Below are positions 1-6,787 of a stretch of DNA of 10,277 nucleotides, piece after piece (position 1 is the stretch's first letter; each line of letters starts with the position of its first letter). The DNA comes from Cytidiella melzeri (taxonomy: Eukaryota; Basidiomycota; Agaricomycetes; Polyporales; Irpicaceae). Both the position numbers and the translations under genes were made by a program. The notes under the pieces were generated by a model. It saw only the letters and a program-made list of their open reading frames with translations. It made no database searches and had not been told where the DNA came from. The stretch is from assembly GCA_022592445.1 (NCBI GenBank), contig JABYQR010000726.1, positions 1-10,277 of the forward strand, read 5' to 3'.

Positions 1-381
1 GCTGCTTCCTGCGCCCACCGAAAGGGCATCAGTTCCAGTTTGTCAAGCTCAATGCCCAGCCCTAGGCGCCCCAGGTTAGTAACCACGGACTCAAAAATGT
101 TCCTGACAATCCAGTTATTATAGATCAAGCCGTTGTGCCTGTCGTGGGTGGGTGCCAGCTTGCCCGCCACATGAATCAGCCCGTCATCCACGAAGAATTG
201 CAGGGTGGTGTTGCCCTCCAGTATCCTCCCTTTGGGGGCAACAAGCTGGAGAATTGGTGCAATATACAATCCAGTGAGTACCAGAGACAGGGCCGACCCC
301 TGCCCCACTCCAGTAGAAAAGTCGGTGGGTGCGGACCGGTGCCCATTGAAGAGGAACTCGGTCTGTTGCCCTACCAGGTTA
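1..381 (-). pseudogene. LINE reverse transcriptase, downstream part (motifs B-D)
   Basis: This minus-strand open stretch continues the RT domain of a non-LTR retrotransposon and runs off the left edge. Going down from 381 it encodes motif B (GVGQGSALS, about 293-319), motif C with the catalytic pair in FVDDG (about 186-200), and a motif-D-like DKLELMPF (about 18-41). There is no stop codon in this part. RT copies element RNA into DNA at a nicked chromosomal target. The stretch is in the same frame as the RT N-terminal half at 3744-5002 once the 382-3741 insert and one TA copy are left out, so both are halves of one copy. The FVDD pair is intact, but stops elsewhere in the frame make the copy non-functional. 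An RNase H domain and 3' end, if present, are outside the window. Confidence 0.85.
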
Positions 382-407
382 CAATTCCTGAAGAATGAAG
401 AAGAATT
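382..407 (+). repeat. Left terminal inverted repeat
   Basis: CAATTCCTGAAGA matches the right terminus perfectly over 13 bases. The next 13 bases match at 9 positions, giving 22 of 26 overall. The preceding TA at 380-381 is one target-duplication copy. The terminus also carries CAATTC at 382-387 and GAATTG at 403-408, which could form a small hairpin. Confidence 0.8.
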
Positions 408-836
408 GTTCCCAGTGTGCTACAGCACATTGATGCCTTTTCAGATGTAACCTTTTTGTCCCCCAAAGTGTGGGAATTTGATGGCAGAATACAGACAGTA
501 ACAGTGTCAATAACAAAAACAATGAATACAGCTGATGGCATCACACAGGTCTTGTTATTAGCCCTTCATCACTTTGTATCAGATCACTTTTGCAATCAAA
601 ATGCAGTGTTTCATTTTTGCAGACTGCATATGGGAATGAATCTGTACATATAATACACCATTGGATAGCCCTATCATGTGGCAACTTCCTGGTGCAAACA
701 TCCTGTCAATTGAAGTGGAATTGAGCAAGTTATGGCCAGTCTACTGAAAAAAGTCATCCAGACTCAGATTCAAGCTCCACTCCTGCTGGCAAATAATGTT
801 AAATTCTGGTCAGGTACATGTGCAGCAACTACAAAC
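408..836. other. Left unique arm of the TIR element, no recognisable gene
   Basis: This stretch lies between the left terminus and the tandem array. The only sizeable open frame is about 78 codons at 417-653 on the plus strand, opening with GTG. It resembles no family I recognise and is short enough to be chance. No promoter or RNA gene was seen. The stretch is AT-richer than the flanking LINE, in keeping with a different origin. Confidence 0.5.
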
Positions 837-2790
837 ATTGCTTGCTCTCTGAACAAGGAATACAATCAGAAGACATGTCACAAACATCATTGGCTCTGAG
901 CAAGAATTACCAATACTTTGGAAGCTAACTACAAATTTTCAACCCCCACATTCTTGAACAATGTAAATCTGTGGCTGCATTAGTAGTGAGTACTGTATCT
1001 GATCATTCCACAAAGTGTCACAACTGTTAGTTGCTCTCTAAGCAGGAGTTACAATCAGAACACAGCCTGTGGCAGTTCCAATGGGGGTGAGGTAGTTCAG
1101 ACATCAACAGGGCATGGTTGCATCAGCAGCAAGCACTGCGTCGGATTGTTGCACAAAGTTTCACAACCATTAGCTGCTCTCTAAGGAGGAGTTACAATCA
1201 GACCATAGCCTGTGGCAGTTCTAATGGGGCAGTTCAGACATCAACAGAATGTGGTCACATCACCATAGAGCACTGCCTTTGATTCTCCCATACAGTTGGA
1301 TAACCACCAGTTGCTCTATATGCAGGGGTTACAATCAGAACACAGCCTGTAGCAGCTCTGATAGGGGTGAGACAGTGCAGACATCAGCTAAAAATGGTTT
1401 CATCAGCAGCCAGTGCTGTGTTCAATTGCTCCACAAAGTTTCACAACCACTAATTCCTAAGCAGGGATTACAGCTGTAGCAGCTCCAATAAGGGTGAGGC
1501 AGTTTAGACATCAACAGCACATAGTTGCATTGGCAGCAGGTACTGCATCTGATTGCTTCAACAAGTTTCACAAGCATTATAGGAGTTACAGTCACAACAC
1601 AGCCTGTAGCAGTTTCCATGGGGGTGAGGCAGTTCAGACATCAGCAAGATGTGGTTGCATTAGAAGCAAGCACTGCATCTGATTGTCCACAAAGTTTCAC
1701 ACACACTAGTTGCTTACTGAGCAGGAGTTACAATCAGAACACAGCCTGTGGCAGTTCCATTGGGGGTGAGGGATTTCAGACATCAACAGGACATGGTTGC
1801 ATCAGCAGAAAGCACTGCGTCGGATTGTTGCACAAAGTTTCACAACCATTGGTTGCTCTCTAAGAAGGAGTTACAATCAGAACATAGCCTGTGGCAGTTC
1901 TAATGGGGCTAAGGCAGTTCAGACATCAACAGGACACAGTTACATCAGCATAGAGCACTGCCTTTGATTCTTCCATACAGTTTCACAACCACCAGTTGTT
2001 CTATAAGCAGGAGTCACAATCAGAACACAGCCTGTGGCAGCGCTAATGGGGGTGAGGTAGCACAGATATCAGCTGGACGTGGTTTCATCAGCAGCCAGCA
2101 CTGCATTCAGTTAGTCCACAAAGTCTCACAACCACTTAGTTCCAAGCAGGAGTTACAGCTCTGGCAGTTTCAATGGGGGTGAGGCAGTTCAGACATCAAC
2201 AGTACATGGTTGCATTGGCAGCAAGCACTGCATTCAATTGGTTCACAAGGTTTCACTAGCCACTACTCTCTAAGCAGAAGTTACAATCAGAACACAGCCT
2301 GTGGCAGTTCCAATGGCTGTGAGGCAGTTCAGACATCAACAGGACATGGTTGCATCAGCAGCAAGCACTGCATCGGATTGTTGCACAAGGTTTCACAATC
2401 ATAAGTTGCTCTCTAAGGAGGAATTAAAATCTAGACATAGCCTGTGGCAGTTCTGATGGGGTTGAAGCAGTTCAGACATCAATTGGATGTGGTTGCATCA
2501 ACAGCAAGCGCTGCCTTTGATTCTTCCACAAAGTTTCACAACCGTCAGTTGCTCTTTAAGGAGGGGTTACAATCAGAACATAGCCGGTGGCAGTTCTGAT
2601 GGGACTGAGGCAGTTCAGACATCAACAGCACGTGGCTGCATCAGCATAGAGCACTGCCTTTGATTCTTCCATACAGTTTCACAACCACTAGTTGCTTTAT
2701 AAGCAGGAGTTACCATCAGAACCCAGCTTGTGGCAGCTCCAATGGGGGTGAGGCAGTGCAGACATCAACAGGACACATGTAACATGTTCT
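837..2790 (+). repeat. Tandem array of ~140-bp units with higher-order organisation
   Basis: A landmark string (TTCAGACATCA and close variants) recurs near 1098, 1233, 1378, 1505, 1636, 1777, 1919, 2065, 2190, 2330, 2473, 2614 and 2760: 13 copies spaced 125-146 bases. Each unit also carries a TTACAATCAGAACA-type block, CAGCCTGTGGCAG, GCAAGCACTGC and CACAAAGTTTCACAACCA. Sequence from about 837 to 1040 is a decayed edge copy. Units fall into types that recur in order. A has GCATCAGCAGCAAGCACTGC. B has AGAGCACTGCCTTTGATTC. C has GTTTCATCAGCAGCCAG plus a shared internal deletion of about 14 bases after GGAGTTACAG. D has TTGCATTGGCAGCA. The observed order is A-B-C-D-E, A-B-C-D, A-A'-B and a partial unit. 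Short open frames inside the array are by-products of the repeat and not genes. Confidence 0.85.
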
Positions 2791-2896
2791 AGCAATTGAT
2801 CTAATGAGACACCCTCCAGCCCTTCATTCTTGATCAAGTAATTTCTAGAATCAACAGTGAACACTGCACATGATTAATGACAAGATAGATGTTAAT

Positions 2897-2988
2897 CTGG
2901 TACGACGTGGTGAATGATTAGATTGAAAGATGATACAAATACAACATACCTGGTACGACGTGGTGAACGATAGGGCACGTCGTACCAG
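2897..2988. repeat. Three copies of CTGGTACGACGTG, two forming a hairpin
   Basis: CTGGTACGACGTG occurs at 2897-2909 and 2950-2962 on the plus strand and as its exact complement CACGTCGTACCAG at 2976-2988. The two direct copies extend as GTGAA, making CTGGTACGACGTGGTGAA twice. The last two copies form a perfect 13-bp stem around a 13-base loop. The site lies 9 bases upstream of a TATA-like sequence. Confidence 0.75.
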
Positions 2989-2997
2989 ATTCTTGAC

Positions 2998-3056
2998 TTT
3001 ATAAAGAGGCACAAATACCCCTATTCTAAGTCCACTAATGGTCGCCCGCCCCGCCC
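2998..3056 (+). promoter_or_regulatory. Possible promoter: TATA-like site and GC-box-like run
   Basis: TTTATAAAG at 2998-3006 is followed 37 bases later by a C/G-only run at 3043-3056 (CGCCCGCCCCGCCC), which stands out in AT-richer sequence. Together with the repeated 13-mers just upstream this looks like a control region, but no credible gene follows on the plus strand. It is either a relic promoter or coincidence. Confidence 0.2.
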
Positions 3057-3715
3057 TATTCCTAATCCGTCCTCACAAGTGGGTCAACGTCTGACAATAG
3101 ATGAAGCCCCTTGCTACCACTGGTGGCTACCTTCATCAATGTATGGCTCCTTTTCCCACAACCAAACTTATCAATTGTAGTAAGATCACTTGATCCCAGA
3201 TTAAGTTGCTTATCAAAAGTGTCACCAATAGCAAATGCCTGTAATACAGTCAAATTTTATGACCAGATGGCTTGGCAAGGTCCTTGCCAGGAACAGAGTT
3301 GTTTACAGAGGTTTGTTTTGGAAACAAAGTCACAGGTGCAATCAACTATTTCATGCTATACAATTTATTCAATTTGCTATCAGTCACATAATTACTTGTA
3401 ACCCTACTCCTGTGGTTTACCAAAATGTATCTAGATTATTAAGCATGGTTCAGCACCATTAAGGAGAAGACACATGTCGAACGGTCTATGTCTCCATGCT
3501 CTTCTCCACAAACTTGTTGTAATTCTGTACTCACACCCATTGTTACACTTCAAACAATACAGCATAGTTTGTCTTCTTTCATGAACAATTTTGTGCTCCA
3601 GTGAAGACAAACCATCAAGTTACTATACATCACTCACCGAAGAAGTTATGCCCAACCAAGTTACTTGGTCAGGCTGCTACCATCACCAAGTTTACTTACA
3701 TCTGGCTCAAAAAGT

Positions 3716-3741
3716 AATATTTATTCAATCTTCAGGAATTG
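3716..3741 (-). repeat. Right terminal inverted repeat
   Basis: This is the reverse complement of the left terminus. The outermost 13 bases (3729-3741, TCTTCAGGAATTG) are perfect and 22 of 26 match overall. It is followed by TA at 3742-3743, the second target-duplication copy, and then by LINE RT sequence. Confidence 0.8.
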
Positions 3742-3743
3742 TA

Positions 3744-5932
3744 CTTGCCGCTTGCTGGCCTTGCTAACGCTAGTAGTTGTCAAAGTACATGCACAGTTTG
3801 TCACTGAACCCTTGCTTTCTCAAGATAGCCCCCATCATGCCGTGGTGAATGGACGGGAAAAATTGGGACACGTCTAACAGTAAGCCTGTTGAGTCCACTC
3901 CCTGCGCCCACGCTTGCTGAATATTGTGAACAAGTTGAATGCCCGCATCTTGTGTGCTGTGCTGCATCGCGCCACCATACTGGCAGGTGTGCATAACACC
4001 AAATCTCTGTGCTTTGAACTGCATCCGCCTGGCAATTACTTTTTCCAATAACTTACCCAGGCAATTTAGCAGCACAATCGGCCGATACGCCTTAGCCTTG
4101 GAGTATTCAGGCTTGTTAGGTTTCGGGATAATTACCGTAAGTGACCTCTTGAAGACTGCAGGGTGAATGCCGTGCTGAATATATCCATTGAAGAATGCAG
4201 TGATTTGACCTTCAACGTCTTTGTGTTCTGGTATGTGCTTCTCCTTGTCACACGAGCAGTCTGATAGGTTGGTTATGATTTATTTAAGCCAGAACCAACT
4301 TGCGTGGTCCGGCCCCGGAGTTGAAAAACTACTCGTATCAGCCAGTACCTCTTGCACTTCAAGTTTTGAGAAGGGAGGGAAGTCACACTCTTGCTGCTGC
4401 GGTATCTCATCCAGCAGCAACATATCCACTTGACGTGGGTTGGTAAGCGTGAACTGCTCTTGGAAGGAGTCAGATACCTTGTCCGGCTCGTCGATGGGCT
4501 TGCCCTCGTGATCCGTTAGGCCTGTTGTTGTTGTCATCCGGCGGGGCTTGGTCCGCTCAACCAGGTCCCAGATGCGCGACTTATTTGTCTTGTCAATGAC
4601 ATTATCGAAGAAGGTGGGCTTTGCCCTCCACACTGCCCCTCTCATCTGTTTGGTTGCACAATCGATTTGACTCTTTACAATCACAATGGTCTGGGTGACT
4701 TGCACTACCTCTCGGTGCCATTCCATCTCAAAGTTGTCTCCTTCGCGCACAACTCGTGCCTGCCATTGTTTCCGCTCTGCAACGAGCTCCTTTCGGGAGA
4801 GTCGAAGGTCTCGGATCTGCTTCACAACGCTACTGCACTCAGGGCTCCACCACAACTTGGAGTGTCGGGTGGTCTTAGGCAGTGTGGCGTATTGTTGCCA
4901 CAACCTCTCGAGGTGAGTGCTCATCATGTTACCAATGGCCTCGACATGCTGAGGCGACTCATACTCTAGCGGAATGGCATTCAACAGGGAGCGGCATCCT
5001 CACACATATGCTTCCCCTTCCTTCAACACTCTTTTGACATTCGGAGTGCTTGCTGCCTGGGCACCAATGCTGATCTCCCACTTCAGGACGGCATGGTTGC
5101 TTTGGGACCTTTCAAGATCATTGACCTGAAGGTGCTCACCTATGCGCACCTCGGGATCGAGTCAAATCAAGTCAATGACGCCTTTGCGTACACCCAGGTT
5201 ATTGGACAGCCACGTTGGTGGTCCATTTGGGTTGTTCAGAAGTTCCAAGCCAAGCTGCTCCTGTGCAAGCTCGCGTAGCTCTTCTCGTTGTGCCAGATGA
5301 CGTTGGGCAATACCCTCGCACCTCTCACCCTTGTCCCACACCGGGTCTCGTAAGTTGAAGTTGCCTGCCATGATTGTCACTTTAGGCAGAGCTTCCGCCT
5401 GATCCAGGAGGTACGTAACAGCCTCAAATATGCGTGAGTCATTGTAAACATTTACAAAAGTCAGATCCTGGCCTCCTATGCGCATTGTGGCACAGACAAC
5501 ATCGGGATGATTAACACTCGCCGTTCGTACCTGTGGGCTAGCCCCTCTCCACTTAGTGTTCACGTAAATCAGCGCATGCGCCGTCTCAGTATAGCCCAGG
5601 CACATAAAGCTCTGGTGCGCTGTGGTGTGGCAATAGTCCTCACCGTCGGCATGCGTCGTAGACGCAACTGTCTTGATGTACCCCCGATAGGGCTCCTGTA
5701 CAAATATAATACCTGTGTTGTGGTTGTTCTCAAGCAGCAACCCATGATTGAGTGTGCTCTTTTGGACATTGGCCAACATGCACTGTAGAGTACATGTGTT
5801 CCATTGACCGCTCGCTCCTGCTGAGGGTACGTTACAAGAAGCATCTGCTTGCCTCTGTTCAGAATTGCTTGCACCAGGACCTAAAGGGCTGTTGACATGG
5901 ATAGTCCAACAGAGACCGGATTTTTCCAACAA
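3744..5932 (-). pseudogene. LINE endonuclease-reverse transcriptase, upstream part (Tad1-like)
   Basis: One continuous minus-strand frame, broken only by stops, encodes an APE-type endonuclease followed by the start of RT. The endonuclease (about 5162-5800) shows the N-terminal LQCMLANVQKS, the VQEP metal-ligand motif (about 5690-5700), NFNLRDPVWD, and a terminal GVIDLI. The second motif is usually GDFN; here Asp is Asn, which should abolish catalysis. The linker (4280-4984) has a WWSPEC segment seen in fungal Tad1-type elements. RT motifs follow: the KPNKP...YRPIVLL...EK.I.RR block (about 4035-4125) and motif A LDVSQFFPSIHH (about 3818-3853). In-frame stops are TGA at 5162-5164 and 5000-5002, TAA at 4280-4282, and TAG at 3770-3772 and 3764-3766. 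The upstream end has no ATG: the open stretch begins with TTG after a TGA. No ORF1/gag is present, so the copy is 5'-truncated or its start lies elsewhere. The Tad1 clade call is tentative. Confidence 0.85.
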
Positions 5933-5990
5933 ATGTCACAAGTTTACAGCCTTAGGCGCCTATCTAGAGCGCTTAGTTTCCGGCTAGGAG
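5933..5990. other. Junction between LINE 5' end and LTR
   Basis: These 58 bases have stops in the LINE frame and no recognisable coding. They are either decayed LINE upstream sequence or host DNA. The bases just before the LTR (AGGAG) would be one copy of a 5-bp target duplication; the other copy is outside the window. Confidence 0.4.
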
Positions 5991-6062
5991 TGTTACCGGA
6001 CCTAACCCTAACCCGGGTCACGTGACATCCTGCCTTATTTATCAATAGTCCAGACCCAAACC
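5991..6062 (+). promoter_or_regulatory. LTR edge with telomere-like repeat and CACGTG palindrome
   Basis: Within 36 bases of the LTR start are CCTAACCCTAACCC (6001-6014), just over two CCCTAA units, and the 10-bp palindrome GTCACGTGAC (6017-6026), whose CACGTG core is the E-box bound by bHLH factors such as Cbf1/Pho4 types. A second AAACCCTA lies near 6058. They probably act as factor sites in U3. The CCCTAA run is too short to be a telomere. Confidence 0.4.
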
Positions 6063-6100
6063 CTAGACTCAATCTGGAGCGGTTCCAGATCAACCTAGGC

Positions 6101-6371
6101 TATTGTTCTATTGTTCAACTTCCATTGATAGGGATTCCCCAGGGATTCCCCAGGGATTCCCCCAGGACTTATTGTTCTATTGTCTTTCGACTATTGTCTT
6201 CTATCTATTGTTAGGGATTCCCCAGGGATTCCCCCAGTTTCTATTGTTCTATTGTTCCTATTCTATTGTTCTATTGTTCTATTGTTCTAGTTCTATTGTT
6301 CTACGTACCCTGGTCCTTGACAGTTACTCAGGTCCTTGACAGTTACCCTGGTCCCTTATTGTTCTATTGTT
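6101..6371 (+). repeat. U3 repeat block: ATTGTT octamers and GGGATTCCC units
   Basis: ATTGTT occurs 12 times, mostly as CTATTGTT, starting at 6102, 6110, 6171, 6207, 6243, 6251, 6265, 6273, 6281, 6295, 6358 and 6366. Between them are five GGGATTCCCC units: three at 6131-6163 and two at 6214-6235. A 16-bp direct repeat GGTCCTTGACAGTTAC lies at 6312-6327 and 6331-6346. ATTGTT is the complement of AACAAT, the core bound by HMG-box factors. The block sits just upstream of the TATA box, where enhancer sites are expected. Binding is inferred. The weak open frame across it is due to the repeats. Confidence 0.7.
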
Positions 6372-6436
6372 ACTCCAGCCCCACAGTTACTCCAGTCCCT
6401 AGTGTGGGAACTGGTGCACAGACCACCCAGACACAG

Positions 6437-6445
6437 TATATATAG
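6437..6445 (+). promoter_or_regulatory. TATA box of the LTR promoter
   Basis: TATATATAG lies 34 bases upstream of 6471, the transcript start suggested by the self-primer complement. Position and sequence fit a core RNA polymerase II promoter at the U3/R border. Confidence 0.7.
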
Positions 6446-6470
6446 TACTCCTTACCCTCCCTGGTTCTGC

Positions 6471-6480
6471 ATCTTGACCT
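6471..6480 (+). other. Inferred RNA 5' end and self-primer
   Basis: ATCTTGACCT is the exact reverse complement of 6687-6696. In Tf1-type elements the first ~11 bases of the transcript fold back on the site next to the LTR and, after cleavage, prime minus-strand synthesis. Placement one TATA spacing downstream of 6437 makes 6471 a good transcription start candidate. Confidence 0.6.
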
Positions 6481-6484
6481 CTTC

Positions 6485-6562
6485 GTCATTTGCACTGCCA
6501 GGTGAGTTACTCAATGTAACCTAGTATTAGTCTGATATTAACTTTGTCATTTGCACTGCCAG
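6485..6562 (+). repeat. 17-bp direct repeat at 61-bp period flanking predicted intron 1
   Basis: GTCATTTGCACTGCCAG is at 6485-6501 and again at 6546-6562; extended left it is 21 bases with one mismatch. The interval between the copy ends is exactly the 61 bases of the predicted intron. Confidence 0.8.
6502..6562 (+). other. Predicted leader intron 1
   Basis: CAG/GTGAGT at 6499-6507 is a strong donor. TTAAC at 6538-6542 or CTGAT at 6532-6536 can serve as branch site, and GCCAG at 6562 is the acceptor. The 61-bp length is typical of basidiomycete introns. It contains the only ATG between the LTR start and 7931 (6514-6516), which is followed directly by TAA. Splicing would therefore clear the leader of start codons. 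It lies inside R-U5, and a first exon of only about 31 bases is a weakness of the prediction. Confidence 0.45.
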
Positions 6563-6686
6563 TATCCGGCCTCAGTGCCTGCTTGCCTGCTCATCATCGA
6601 CTTTGACCTCGTTGTCGTCGTTGGAGATCCACCCCCTTCCTCTCTACTTAGGGTTATCAGCATAGCAGCAGTCGCTCCGCAACATT

Positions 6687-6696
6687 AGGTCAAGAT
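6687..6696 (+). other. Primer-binding site for self-priming
   Basis: AGGTCAAGAT begins three bases after the LTR's final A and is fully complementary to 6471-6480. There is no TGG-initiated tRNA complement next to the LTR end, which argues for RNA 5'-end priming as in Tf1. Confidence 0.6.
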
Positions 6697-6787
6697 ACCA
6701 CACAGCTACCGGCACGACTGCCCTTAGCTCGGATCAAGCCTTCCTGTCCCCCCAGTTTTAAAAAGTTTATTCCCCCCTACGTTTGAG

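Larger units (their letters stand above)
2791..3715. other. Right unique arm of the TIR element, no recognisable gene
   Basis: This arm holds a cluster of three 13-mers with a hairpin (2897-2988), a TATA-like TTTATAAAG (2998-3006) and a C-rich GC-box-like stretch (3043-3056). There are perfect short palindromes at 3273-3289 (TGGCAAGG-T-CCTTGCCA) and 3655-3669 (ACCAAGT-T-ACTTGGT), and a 10-bp inverted pair GTTTGTCTTC at 3567-3576 with GAAGACAAAC at 3603-3612. Open frames stay below about 100 codons and match nothing I know. It may be relic sequence of an autonomous parent or captured DNA. Confidence 0.45.
382..3741. mobile_element. Non-autonomous TIR DNA transposon nested in the LINE
   Basis: The 3,360-bp insert has inverted termini. 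The left end reads CAATTCCTGAAGA and the right end is its exact reverse complement TCTTCAGGAATTG, with weaker matching for 13 more bases. Each end is flanked by TA, the target duplication typical of Tc1/mariner-type elements and some other superfamilies. The insertion lies in the LINE RT frame, which gives an independent boundary check: leaving it out with one TA restores frame register across the site. Inside are about 450 bp without recognisable genes, a ~1.95-kb tandem array, and about 950 bp of AT-richer unique sequence. No transposase or DDE-like frame was found, so mobility would need a transposase in trans. The superfamily is not assigned; the termini alone do not settle it. Confidence 0.8.
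5991..6684 (+). repeat. 5' long terminal repeat
   Basis: The left boundary TGTTACCGGA and right boundary TCCGCAACA form an imperfect inverted pair with the expected TG...CA ends, giving 694 bp. Inside, U3 holds the repeats and a TATA box at 6437, transcription probably starts near 6471, and R-U5 is about 214 bp. A primer site complementary to the inferred RNA start lies two bases past the right boundary, which supports the end chosen. The second LTR is not in the window, so the limits are inferred and not proven by comparison. Confidence 0.75.

Noticed and set aside
837..2790. CRISPR-like or protein-coding repeat array
   Set aside because: Units are about 140 bp with no constant repeat and unique spacer division, and open frames in the array are short, shift between units and contain stops.
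3062..3253. Minus-strand 63-codon frame in the TIR element
   Set aside because: It is short, has no recognisable motif and no neighbouring coding support; it is compatible with chance.
6001..6014. Chromosome-end telomere
   Set aside because: There are only about two CCCTAA units, with continuous element sequence on both sides.
6103..6524. Open frames across the U3 repeat region
   Set aside because: Their translations are repeats of the CTATTGTT and GGGATTCCC units, lie upstream of the transcript start, and begin with non-ATG codons.
6685..6720. Conventional tRNA primer-binding site after the LTR
   Set aside because: No TGG-initiated tRNA complement is present next to the LTR end; the self-complementary 10-mer explains the position better.
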